Under the pieces are notes generated by a model. That model was not told the origin of the DNA. It ran no database searches and saw only the letters and a program-made list of their open reading frames with translations. A DNA stretch of 64,000 nucleotides from Halonatronomonas sp964558325 (GTDB taxonomy: Bacteria > Bacillota > Halanaerobiia > Halanaerobiales > Halarsenatibacteraceae): assembly GCA_964558325.1 (NCBI GenBank), contig CAZLCX010000008.1, forward strand, positions 1 through 64,000, written 5' to 3'. The translations under genes and the position numbers were made by a program. Below, in pieces: positions 17,901 to 25,852 of the stretch (positions are counted from its first letter, which is position 1; each line of letters begins with the position of its first letter).

Positions 17901-18176
17901 TTAAAGCATCCCTACATAACTAGGAATATTAAAAAATAATTCATTTATAAAGTCCATTAAGGTCGTTAACATCCAGGGACCAAAAATTCCTAAAGCAATT
18001 AAAACAGCAAATATTTTAGGGATAAATGCCAAGGTCTGTTCCTGTATCTGAGTAGTTGCCTGTAAAATAGCAACTATCAGGCCAGTAAGAAGTCCTGCAC
18101 CAAGAACAGGTGCAACAATAAGTAATGTTATAAATAATGCCTGTCTAGACATATCAATCAATAAACCCTGGTCCAT
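17901..18176 (-). CDS. fliQ: Flagellar export gate protein FliQ
   Basis: The product has 91 residues and two membrane helices. LIDMSRQALFITLLIVAPVL, then GLLTGLIVAILQATTQIQEQ and TLAFIPKIFAVL are the conserved FliQ sequence, nearly the same length as in Bacillus and Salmonella (89). It packs around FliP/FliR in the export channel. It sits between fliP and fliR. Confidence 0.95.
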   Translation of the reverse strand: MDQGLLIDMSRQALFITLLIVAPVLGAGLLTGLIVAILQATTQIQEQTLAFIPKIFAVLIALGIFGPWMLTTLMDFINELFFNIPSYVGML

Positions 18177-18195
18177 CTTACTAACTCTCTCCCTT

Positions 18196-18963
18196 CTAAA
18201 AAGTCCTTATTAACGACTCAATAATTAAATACCAGCCATCAACTAATACAAATAACATAATCTTAAACGGTAAAGAAATCATAACAGGCGGTAACATTAA
18301 CATCCCCATTGACATCAGAATACTCGCAACAACCATATCTATCATTACAAATGGTATATATATTATAAAACCAATTTGAAAGGCAACTTTTAACTCGCTT
18401 AATATAAAAGCTGGAATCAATAGATAAATTGGAACATCATTTTGATTTTGAGGTCTTTCCATATCAGTCATATTATAAAATAAACTCAAATCTTTTTCCC
18501 TAACATGTTCAAACATAAAACTTCTTACCGGTTCTAATCCATTTTCAACCATCTGATCTGTTTCAATTTCTTCATTCATATAAGGGGTGACAGCTTCATC
18601 AATTACTCCCTGCCAGACTGGTGCCATAATAAATATAGTAATAAATATTGCTAGCCCTATTAAAACCTGATTAGGAGGCATAGTTCTTGTAGCTAATGCA
18701 TTTCTAATCATTGATAAAACAATGATTATTCTGGTAAATGAAGTTACCATAATTAATATTGCAGGTGCTAATGATAAAATAGTCAAAAGTAATAATAACT
18801 GTAAGGAAGGAACTAAATTATCACTATTTTCTTCAGTACCAATTTCAAGATTAATATTTGGAATTATATCATCCTGAGCCATTACTGAAGTTGGTAATAA
18901 CATCACCAATAATAATGCTATACTTAAAAAAATTATAATTTTATGCAATTTAAAGCTATTCAT
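18196..18963 (-). CDS. fliP: Flagellar export gate protein FliP
   Basis: The product has 255 residues with a cleavable signal peptide (about 1-29), as in the family, and four membrane segments. Motifs: LLLLTILSLAPAILIMVTSF, TRIIIVLSMIRNALATRTMP, PNQVLIGLAIFITIFIMAP, and near the end PFVMIDMVVASILMSMGMLM plus LPPVMISLPFKIMLFVLVDG W. FliP forms the pentameric pore of the export gate. The ATG overlaps the end of fliO by 8 bases. Confidence 0.96.
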   Translation of the reverse strand: MNSFKLHKIIIFLSIALLLVMLLPTSVMAQDDIIPNINLEIGTEENSDNLVPSLQLLLLLTILSLAPAILIMVTSFTRIIIVLSMIRNALATRTMPPNQVLIGLAIFITIFIMAPVWQGVIDEAVTPYMNEEIETDQMVENGLEPVRSFMFEHVREKDLSLFYNMTDMERPQNQNDVPIYLLIPAFILSELKVAFQIGFIIYIPFVMIDMVVASILMSMGMLMLPPVMISLPFKIMLFVLVDGWYLIIESLIRTF

Positions 18964-19306
18964 CTTGATCCCGCCAGTTTTTACTTACCATATCTTTTAA
19001 GTAATCAGAGAATTTAGTGTTATCATTTTCAGAAACAGATAAATCATCGCCAAATTCTTCTAAAGGCCAGCTTTTAAGTTTTTTAATTCCCTTATCGCTA
19101 AATGATAAAAGAATAATAGTATTTTTAGCCCTTACCAGCCCAAGACTAACTTTAGGGGATATGTACAATTGTTCAACAAGTTCAAGATGTTTACCAACTC
19201 TCTGTTTTTTTATGAATTTTCTCATAAAATGTTGAGATACATATATTATCCCTAAAACTAATAACAAATAAAAAAATATCCGCACGATTTCTAATCCATA
19301 ATCCAT
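18956..19306 (-). CDS. fliO: Flagellar biosynthesis protein FliO
   Basis: A short bitopic protein of 116 residues, with one N-terminal membrane helix (about 8-25) and a small cytoplasmic domain (LELVEQLYISPKVSLGLVRA KNTIILLSFSDKG, about 40-75) that matches FliO/FliZ. FliO assists FliP assembly. Unlike Bacillus FliZ there is no long extracytoplasmic N-terminus. Overlap with fliP and the 12-base gap to fliY support the call, since FliO is poorly conserved in sequence. Confidence 0.85.
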   Translation of the reverse strand: MDYGLEIVRIFFYLLLVLGIIYVSQHFMRKFIKKQRVGKHLELVEQLYISPKVSLGLVRAKNTIILLSFSDKGIKKLKSWPLEEFGDDLSVSENDNTKFSDYLKDMVSKNWRDQDE

Positions 19307-19318
19307 AAATTTACTCCT

Positions 19319-20533
19319 TTAAATCGAAGATAACCTCTCTTTTGGGCTTACTATATCTTTAACCCTAAAGCCAAAATTCTCATCAATTACTACTACCTCA
19401 CCTTTAGCAATTAATTTACCATTTACTAATAAATCAACTGTCTCGCCAGCCAATTTATCTAACTCAATAATTGAACCTTCCCCTAAGTCCAAAATATCTT
19501 TTATTTTCATCTGAGCTTTCCCGAGCCTTACTGTAGCTTTCAAAGGAACATCTTTAACCAGCTCTATATTCTGTGGTAGGGGTTGAGAAGTTGGCTCATC
19601 AAAATCTGGGAAAGTTGCTTTCTGTACATCAACAGAATCTTGAGAAACCTGCCCACTTTGAGCTACTCTATCCATCTGAGATGCTGGCTGATCTTTCTTT
19701 TGACCTTCAGCAGTTTCCTTATTATAACTTGCATTTTTAGAGCTACTTTCATTAGAAACAGATGCTGTCGCCGGTGCAGGGCTATCTTCTTCTGTTAATA
19801 ATGTTTTTTCTTCCAGTTCAGTTTGAGGCACAGATTCATCTTTAGATGTCAGACCATCATCTTCAGCTGTAAGTTTCTTTACCAAATCTTTAGTAAATTT
19901 TACAGTAGATAACTGCTGAAACTGACTATCAATTAATTTTCCAACTTTTAAATCAAAAGAAGTTGCCACAAGAGTCTCATCAGGTCCAAAAAATTTCTCA
20001 TTATCTAACGCCTGGTCCATTTCTAAATATTCAGCATTAGGAGGAGAAATATTTACTACATCATCAATTAAACTTGACATTGCTGTTGAAGCCGAACCCA
20101 TCATCTGATTCATTGCTTCACCTACAGCACTAATATGCATCTCATTTAATTCCTTATCAGGCTCAGAACCATCTCCACCCATCATTAAGTCTGCAATAAT
20201 TGCTGCATCTTCTTTTTGGATTACCAATAAATTAACTCCAACAATACCGGCAACATATTCAACATCAACAAGCACACATGGCTTATGATATTGACCACCA
20301 ATATCTGAAAAAGACTCAACAGAAACTTTAGGAGCGGTAATCTCAACTTTTTGGTCTAATATAGTATATAAAGCTGTGGCAGCTGATCCCATAGCAATAT
20401 TACCAACTTCACCTAAAACATCTATTTCTTTGTCAGTTAGAATTTGAGCGTTTTTATCATTTTCTTCATGCGTATTCATTAAAGCATCTATTTCTTCCTG
20501 GGATAAAAAATCACCATTTCCTTCACTCATCAT
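19319..20533 (-). CDS. fliY: Flagellar switch phosphatase FliY (CheC-like plus FliN domain)
   Basis: The product has 404 residues. It opens with a CheY-binding peptide (FLSQEEIDALM), then a CheC/CheX-type phosphatase domain (about 35-215) with two helices carrying the E-x2-N pattern: EVGNIAMGSAATAL and ISAVGEAMNQMMGSASTAM. An Ala/Ser/Gln-rich linker (about 235-315) leads to a C-terminal SpoA/FliN domain: PLKATVRLGKAQMKIKDILD, GEGSIIELDKLAGETVDLLV and FGFRVKDIVSPKERL. This is the FliY architecture of Firmicutes and Thermotoga, joining CheY-P dephosphorylation to the C-ring. It overlaps fliM by 11 bases. Confidence 0.95.
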   Translation of the reverse strand: MMSEGNGDFLSQEEIDALMNTHEENDKNAQILTDKEIDVLGEVGNIAMGSAATALYTILDQKVEITAPKVSVESFSDIGGQYHKPCVLVDVEYVAGIVGVNLLVIQKEDAAIIADLMMGGDGSEPDKELNEMHISAVGEAMNQMMGSASTAMSSLIDDVVNISPPNAEYLEMDQALDNEKFFGPDETLVATSFDLKVGKLIDSQFQQLSTVKFTKDLVKKLTAEDDGLTSKDESVPQTELEEKTLLTEEDSPAPATASVSNESSSKNASYNKETAEGQKKDQPASQMDRVAQSGQVSQDSVDVQKATFPDFDEPTSQPLPQNIELVKDVPLKATVRLGKAQMKIKDILDLGEGSIIELDKLAGETVDLLVNGKLIAKGEVVVIDENFGFRVKDIVSPKERLSSI

Positions 20534-21530
20534 CTTCTATTTCACCGTCCTCTTCGCTATCAACTACTTCTGCAATCTTAACTGCTAGATGTTTTCTGTT
20601 TGTACCTGCAACCCCATGATATTTTATTCTTTCTCCAATTCTTATATCTATCATATCTTCAGTTCTTTTATCAGTCTTAATTACATCACCTGGCTGTAAA
20701 AATAATAAATCTGTAACAGTAATATCAGATTCCCCTAATTCAGCGAATAAATCAACTTCTGCTTTCTGAACTCGCTGTTTAAGATTTTCAATATGTTGAG
20801 CAGTCTGTTCTTCTCTAGTACTTGAAAACCATTGTTGTGCATTTAATCTTGGCACTATTGGTTCTAACATTATATATGGTATGCAGATATTTATTAGACC
20901 CTCACTATTAGCAATTTTAGCTGATAATGTTATAATAATAGTCATATCGTTACTAGGAACAATTTGAGTGAACTGAGGATTAGACTCAATTTCTCTCAAT
21001 TTCGGAGTAACTCTAATTATATTCTCCCAGGCTTCAGGTAATGTACTTAAAAACCACTTTAATACTTTTTTCAGAACAACTTTTTCAATATCTGTAAAAC
21101 TCCTGATATCATCTAACGGCCTACCCATACCACCAAACAACCTATCAATTACTGCAAAACCTATATCAGGGCTAATCTCATAAATAAATTGACCGGAGAA
21201 AGGTTCTAATTCAGCTATTCCAATTATAGTAGGTTCTGGCAGAGATCTTACAAACTCGTCATATGAAAGCTGCTCAATTGATGCAACTTCAAAATCAACC
21301 ATACTTCTTAATTTAGTTGATAGTGTTGTAGTTAATAATCGGACAAGATTTTCATGAATCATCTGCAAAGTTCTCATCTGTTCTTTGGAAAGTTTATCAG
21401 GTCGTCTGAAATCATAGTCTTTAATCGACTGTTTAGCTTCTTCTTTTTTAATTTCTTCTGCATTAACTTCCCCTGATGATAATGCAGATAACAATGAATC
21501 AATTTCATTTTGATCTAGTACATCTGCCAT
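20523..21530 (-). CDS. fliM: Flagellar motor switch protein FliM
   Basis: The product has 335 residues. The N-terminal CheY-P binding peptide is VLDQNEIDSLLSAL, followed by YDFRRPDKLSKEQMRTLQMI and the CheC-like middle domain with LPEPTIIGIAELEPFSGQFI and DRLFGGMGRPL. The C-terminal SpoA domain includes VDLFAELGESDITVTDLLFL and PGDVIKTDKRTEDMIDIRIG. FliM transmits CheY-P binding to rotor reversal. Both FliM and the neighbouring FliY thus carry CheY-binding peptides. Confidence 0.96.
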   Translation of the reverse strand: MADVLDQNEIDSLLSALSSGEVNAEEIKKEEAKQSIKDYDFRRPDKLSKEQMRTLQMIHENLVRLLTTTLSTKLRSMVDFEVASIEQLSYDEFVRSLPEPTIIGIAELEPFSGQFIYEISPDIGFAVIDRLFGGMGRPLDDIRSFTDIEKVVLKKVLKWFLSTLPEAWENIIRVTPKLREIESNPQFTQIVPSNDMTIIITLSAKIANSEGLINICIPYIMLEPIVPRLNAQQWFSSTREEQTAQHIENLKQRVQKAEVDLFAELGESDITVTDLLFLQPGDVIKTDKRTEDMIDIRIGERIKYHGVAGTNRKHLAVKIAEVVDSEEDGEIEDDE

Positions 21531-21542
21531 AAAACCACCTCC

Positions 21543-21992
21543 TTATTGGACAACGAACTTAGTAAACCAAACATTATTAATCTCACCATCTCTTAAAACT
21601 TCATTAATACTATCTGCTAACTGTTTTTTTATAACGTTAGCTCCTGGCTCCTGTATTTCTTCAATCGATTGATCTCTTAAAGTTGAAATTATTGCATCAT
21701 CTATCTGCGGAGAACGTTTATCAATTTCGCTTATAACCTCTTCATCATTTACCTCTACTACTATATTTGTCTGTAAATATTGAAATCCCTCAGTCCCAGA
21801 AAGATTTACTGTATATTCTCCTAATTGATAGGTAGGTCCCATTTTATTTTCAGCCTCTTCTTCTGGTCCAGTATCTCTTGTCATATACCATAAAACTCCG
21901 AAACTCGTTGCAGCAGCTAATACAACAACTAAAAAGACAATTCCTGCATATGTTATTATCTTACTTAATTTACTTCCATCTTCTGCCATCAA
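21543..21992 (-). CDS. fliL: Flagellar basal body protein FliL
   Basis: The product has 149 residues: one N-terminal membrane helix (about 12-34), an acidic linker, and a periplasmic domain starting YQLGEYTVNLSG, with YLQTNIVVEVNDEEVISEID and a terminal INNVWFTKFVVQ, which is the diagnostic FliL ending. FliL surrounds stators and supports torque. Its ATG overlaps the motB stop (4 bases), placing it in the motA-motB-fliL-fliM order. Confidence 0.93.
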   Translation of the reverse strand: MMAEDGSKLSKIITYAGIVFLVVVLAAATSFGVLWYMTRDTGPEEEAENKMGPTYQLGEYTVNLSGTEGFQYLQTNIVVEVNDEEVISEIDKRSPQIDDAIISTLRDQSIEEIQEPGANVIKKQLADSINEVLRDGEINNVWFTKFVVQ

Positions 21993-22744
21993 TTAGTCAC
22001 CTCTTCCTGTTCAATATTTGGCGGACCCATATAATCAGGGTTTAGTAATACAATTTCAACTCTCCTATTTTCTGCTCTATTTCCTGAAGTATCATTTGGC
22101 CTTAATGGCTGATATTCTGAATATCCTGAGGCTGATAATCTATCTGGATCAATATTTTCAGTTTCAATAAAATATCTTATAACCCTTGTTGCCCTGGCTG
22201 TAGATAATTCCCAATTAGAGGGATAATCAGATGTATTAATTGGAAGGTTATCTGTATGGCCCTCAACTAAAACATCATTAGGAACTTCTTTAATTATTTG
22301 AGATATTTTAAGAAGAACTTCTTCCCCATTAGATCGAATATTAGCTTCGCCTACATCAAATAGTAATTGTCCAGTAAATCTAATAACTAATCCTCTCTGA
22401 GTCATTTCAGTAGAAACATCCTGGCCAACTCCTTCTTCTTCTACAAAAGCTTCCACCTCAGTCATAGCCCTACGTAAAATCCGGGAAGTTATTGGTGTAA
22501 AATTTTGACCAATATCACCTCTATCCAGATTCTGTTGGGTAGAAATTGCTTTTCCTCCTGAAAGAACTCCTAAATGACCCTGTAAAGACCCCATAGCCTG
22601 TTCAAATTTAGCTACATCTATTGATGACATAGAATAAAGTAAAACAAAAAAGGTTAATAAAAGTGTCATCATATCTCCAAAAGTAGTCATCCAGGCCGGT
22701 GATCCACCCTCAGATTCTGGCTCTTCAGGCCTTTTTCTAGCCAT
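21989..22744 (-). CDS. motB: Flagellar stator protein MotB
   Basis: The product has 251 residues. Near the N-terminus PAWMTTFGDMMTLLLTFFVL contains the membrane Asp that carries the coupling ion (GDMMTLL). A plug region is followed by a C-terminal OmpA-like peptidoglycan-binding domain (about 115-240): LLFDVGEANIRSNGEEVLLK, VEGHTDNLPIN, NWELSTARATRVIRYF and RLSASGYSEYQPLRPN plus NRRVEIVLL. Whether the stator uses sodium or protons cannot be settled here, though the SMSSID ending of the helix resembles sodium-type MotS. Overlaps motA by 8 bases. Confidence 0.94.
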   Translation of the reverse strand: MARKRPEEPESEGGSPAWMTTFGDMMTLLLTFFVLLYSMSSIDVAKFEQAMGSLQGHLGVLSGGKAISTQQNLDRGDIGQNFTPITSRILRRAMTEVEAFVEEEGVGQDVSTEMTQRGLVIRFTGQLLFDVGEANIRSNGEEVLLKISQIIKEVPNDVLVEGHTDNLPINTSDYPSNWELSTARATRVIRYFIETENIDPDRLSASGYSEYQPLRPNDTSGNRAENRRVEIVLLNPDYMGPPNIEQEEVTN

Positions 22745-23534
22745 CTTCCATCACCGCCTCTCCAATCCCTTCTTCAGCAGTTGAAGTTTCATCTTCTTCA
22801 GCTAGAAAAGCCCGCAACTTTTCTTCAACAATTCTTGGATTCTCGCCCGCCTGAATAGATAAAATTCCTTCAATCATAACCTCTTTTAAAAGAATCTCAT
22901 CATGGCTGGTAGTTTCAAGTTTGCCTGCCATAGGAATAAATATTAAATTGGCAATTAAAGCACCATAAAATGTAGTTAATAGAGCAACTGCCATTCCAGA
23001 ACCAAGTTGAGTAGGATCATCAAGCTCTGAAAGCATCTGTATCAAGCCAATTAAAGTTCCTATCATACCAAATGCAGGCGATAGTGCTCCCATTTGTTTA
23101 AGTATTCCCTGGCCTTCATGATGACGCTCTTCTATAAAGGTTAATTTAGTTTCAAGAATATTTCTCACTAATTCCGGATCAGTTCCATCAACTACCAGTT
23201 GAATACCTTTTTGTAAAAATTGATCATCAACTTCCATAACCTCCTGTTCTAAAGCTAACAAACCTTCTCTTCTTGCTTTTTCAGCAAACTGTACCAGCAA
23301 AGTTATGACTTCATTTGAATCATGATCACTTTTTGCAAAGGCAATTTTAATTAATGAAGGTAATTTTGATAATTTAGGCCAGGAATAATTTATCATTATA
23401 GCTGCCAGAGTACCTCCAATAACAATTAACATTGATTCTACGCTAACAAATATAATAGGCTGACCACCTAATACAATAGCACCTGCTAATAAAACTACAC
23501 CGGTTATTAATCCAATCAGAGTAATGACATCCAT
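22737..23534 (-). CDS. motA: Flagellar stator protein MotA
   Basis: The product has 265 residues and four predicted membrane segments (about 3-22, 30-50, 150-172, 180-202). Conserved parts are IGGTLAAIMINYSWPKLSKL, AEKARREGLLALEQEV, MGALSPAFGMIGTLIGLIQM and LLTTFYGALIANLIFIPMAG KL. The cytoplasmic loop between helices 2 and 3 should contact FliG. It starts 4 bases after flbD and overlaps motB. Confidence 0.95.
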   Translation of the reverse strand: MDVITLIGLITGVVLLAGAIVLGGQPIIFVSVESMLIVIGGTLAAIMINYSWPKLSKLPSLIKIAFAKSDHDSNEVITLLVQFAEKARREGLLALEQEVMEVDDQFLQKGIQLVVDGTDPELVRNILETKLTFIEERHHEGQGILKQMGALSPAFGMIGTLIGLIQMLSELDDPTQLGSGMAVALLTTFYGALIANLIFIPMAGKLETTSHDEILLKEVMIEGILSIQAGENPRIVEEKLRAFLAEEDETSTAEEGIGEAVMEDG

Positions 23535-23538
23535 TTGC

Positions 23539-23742
23539 TCACCCCTTTTCTATCCTGGGTGAGGAATATATCTCTCTTTGATAAGCCTTCACCCGTTCTA
23601 TTATTTCATCAATATCTTCCCTTACTAAAATTTTTTTATCGGTTGTAAGAGTTATGACAGTATCAGGGGTGGCCTTAATCATCTCAATTAATTGGACATT
23701 AAGAACTATTTCTTCGCCCCTTAAATTAGTCAACTTTATCAA
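23539..23742 (-). CDS. flbD: FlbD family flagellar protein
   Basis: A 67-residue protein, MIKLTNLRGEEIVLNVQLIE followed by MIKATPDTVITLTTDKKILV and REDIDEIIERV, which is the full FlbD family pattern. In Firmicutes and spirochaetes this tiny gene lies between flgE and motA, as here (30 bases after flgE). Its exact role is unclear; it is not the Caulobacter transcription factor of the same name. Confidence 0.9.
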   Translation of the reverse strand: MIKLTNLRGEEIVLNVQLIEMIKATPDTVITLTTDKKILVREDIDEIIERVKAYQREIYSSPRIEKG

Positions 23743-23772
23743 TTAATCCACCCCTTTATACCTATTAATTAA

Positions 23773-24875
23773 TTATCGCTTCAAGTTAGTTAATTCCTGT
23801 AACATTTCATCACTGGTTGTAATACTCCTAGAATTAGCCTGGAAACCCCTCTGAGTAACAATCATATTGGTGAACTGCTCAGCCAGATCAACATTGGACA
23901 TCTCAAGAGTACCTGGTGCTATTTCTCCTCGGCCTCCAACTGTAGCCTCACCAAATTGAGCTTCACCGGAGTTTTGAGATTCTCTGAAAATAGTTTCTCC
24001 TTCTTTAACTAGTCCTGATGGATTGCTGAAATTGGCAAGTCCAACCTGACCAATCTGTTGATTAATACCATTGGTATAATTCCCATTTATAATACCTCGA
24101 TTGTCTATACCAAAAGAGTCAAGAAATCCATATTCATAGCCGTCTTCCGCAGAACCATCTATACTAAACTCACCAGCCGACTGGGACANNNNNNNNNNNN
24201 NNNNNNNNNNNNNNNNNNNNNNNNNNNNNNNNNNNNNNNNNNNNNNNNNNNNNNNNNNNNNNNNNNNNNNNNNNNNNNNNNNNNNNNNCTATCATAGACC
24301 TCAACAGTTGTAGTTCTAGTTGTTCCATCGTCAGCTTCAGAATCAAGATTACCGGTAAATCTGGCAGTTTTAGTTGCCTGACCAGAAATACTGTCACCAA
24401 TCGGAATCTCTAAATCCCCTACTGTATCATTAGTATTAATTTCTCCATCATCATCAGCCGTCCAACCCTGGACTTTATAACCATTACTGGAACTTACAAG
24501 ATTACCACCTTCATCAACAGTAAAATTCCCAGCTCTGGTATACAGATCCTGCTGACCATCATTTACTCTAAAAAACCCATCGCCATCTACAGCCAGATCT
24601 GTTTCAATCCCAGTCGATTCAAGGCTTCCTTGAGTCTGGTCAGTATCAATACTGGCCAGATCCACCCCTAAACCAATCTGTTGTGGATTTACACCACCGC
24701 GATTATCCTGAGGAGACTGAGCTCCCTGAATTGTCTGATTCATCATTTCTGCAAAAGTAGCCCTGCTTCCTTTAAACCCAACTGTATTAACATTAGAAAT
24801 ATTGTTTCCAACAACATCCATTCTTGTCTGATGATTTTTAAGGCCAGACACACCTGCGAACATTGAACGCATCAT
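23773..24875 (-). CDS. flgE: Flagellar hook protein FlgE, interrupted by an assembly gap
   Basis: FlgE polymerises into the hook. The N-terminal part (24289-24875) reads MRSMFAGVSGLKNHQTRMDV, GNNISNVNTVGFKGSRATFA and AVDGDGFFRVN; the C-terminal part (23773-24188), which I translated by hand, contains QVGLANFSNPSGL, then APGTLEMSNVDLAEQFTNMI and TQRGFQANSRSI, ending ELTNLKR before TAA. The two halves flank 100 N and are not in the same frame across it, because the known coding bases (1003) leave a remainder; the real gap must be 2 more than a multiple of three. About 334 residues are visible. The start is one of two overlapping ATG codons at 24875/24872 behind AAGGAGG. Confidence 0.92.
24189..24288. 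other. Assembly gap of 100 N inside flgE
   Basis: Exactly 100 unknown bases, a conventional placeholder for a gap of unknown size. The flanks are flgE on both sides, so only the variable hook domain is missing, and no other gene needs to be assumed. Confidence 0.95.
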
Positions 24876-24906
24876 AAAAACATCTACCTCCTTAGTAGTT
24901 TCCGGT

Positions 24907-24929
24907 GAAGGTAACAATCTGTTACCTTC
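24907..24929 (-). promoter_or_regulatory. Hairpin in the flgE leader
   Basis: A perfect 10-bp inverted repeat, GAAGGTAACA and TGTTACCTTC with a 3-base loop, lies about 35 bases before the flgE ribosome site. On the minus strand it is followed by ACCGGAAACTAC rather than T residues, so it is not an intrinsic terminator. Two copies of CCGGAAA flank it (near 24900 and 24957). It could be an RNA stability or translation-control element for hook synthesis, or a protein site. Confidence 0.5.
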
Positions 24930-24974
24930 TCGAGCTCCCCAAGAGGTCCAGCTCTTTCCGGTTAAATTATAATT

Positions 24975-25370
24975 TTACATAAATACTGCGCTATCAATAT
25001 TTGTAAAAACATTTTCTTTCACATTTTTATCGTCAATCGCTGTAATAACAGTATTATTCTCAACACTTACAACATAGGCCACACCATCAACCATAATCAA
25101 AGAATCCTTTGAACCTTTATCAGCTGCTTTCTCCAGCCCTGACGATAATTTATCCATTTGATTATCAGAAATATTAATTCTCCGAGAAGCAATTCTTTCC
25201 TTGGCATGTTTAGAAAATTGTAATTTATCATTCTGATTAATCTGCTTCTGTAATAACTCTTTAAAATCAGCCTTGCTACCTTCTTTTCTTAACGGCTCCT
25301 GACTTTTCTTAGTTTGTCCACTCCGCTCTAATGGCTGAACCGGCTGATTAATCATTAACCTATTATCCAT
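24975..25370 (-). CDS. TIGR02530-type flagellar operon protein
   Basis: The product has 131 residues. The diagnostic stretch LQFSKHAKERIASRRINISD (about 51-70) and the following GSKDSLIMVDGVAYVVSVEN with NTVITAID define this Firmicutes family, always found beside flgD and flgE. It is cytoplasmic with no membrane segment; the molecular role is not established. It lies 23 bases after flgD. Confidence 0.88.
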   Translation of the reverse strand: MDNRLMINQPVQPLERSGQTKKSQEPLRKEGSKADFKELLQKQINQNDKLQFSKHAKERIASRRINISDNQMDKLSSGLEKAADKGSKDSLIMVDGVAYVVSVENNTVITAIDDKNVKENVFTNIDSAVFM

Positions 25371-25393
25371 TAAAATACCTCCAATATGACAAT

Positions 25394-25840
25394 TTAGCTA
25401 TAAATTGAAGTAATAGAGTCAAGTGAATACTTTTGAGTCTCTCCAGATTCATCAACCATTAAATGAAGATAAATTTCCCCATCTTCATCTCTCTCTACTC
25501 TATTTACTTGACCTAAAAACTGCTGACCAGATTCTGAATCTATTGTCTCAACGGTTTTCCCAATTAAACCTGATGTTTCAGCAAGGCTCTGATTCTTTAA
25601 AAACTGTTCCATATTACCATTCATATTTTCCATCTGTTCCAGAGAACTAAACTGGGCCATTTGAGATACAAATTCAGTATTATCCATTGGTTCCAGAGGA
25701 TCCTGATAACTTAACTGAGTAGTCAGCAGTTCAAAAAAAGCATCTTTATCAAGATCATCCATATCATCTCTCTCAACCTGATTGCCTTTACCAGCCAATG
25801 ATGTATTACCAGTTGCAACTGCTATATTTGGATCTATCAT
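25394..25840 (-). CDS. flgD: Flagellar hook cap/assembly protein FlgD (short form)
   Basis: The product has 148 residues. LDKDAFFELLTTQLSYQDPL and EPMDNTEFVSQMAQFSSLEQ plus MENMN form the conserved FlgD N-terminus. The C-terminal part (GLIGKTVETID...GQVNRVERDEDGEIYLHLMV) is a short beta-domain; the Fn3/Tudor domains of proteobacterial FlgD (about 230 residues) are absent, as is usual in Firmicutes. FlgD caps the growing hook. It lies directly after fliK, the hook-length ruler. Confidence 0.93.
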   Translation of the reverse strand: MIDPNIAVATGNTSLAGKGNQVERDDMDDLDKDAFFELLTTQLSYQDPLEPMDNTEFVSQMAQFSSLEQMENMNGNMEQFLKNQSLAETSGLIGKTVETIDSESGQQFLGQVNRVERDEDGEIYLHLMVDESGETQKYSLDSITSIYS

Positions 25841-25852
25841 TTAATAACCTCC

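Noticed and set aside
24907..24929. Intrinsic terminator before flgE
   Set aside because: The stem is perfect but no T tract follows on the minus strand, and the operon clearly continues.
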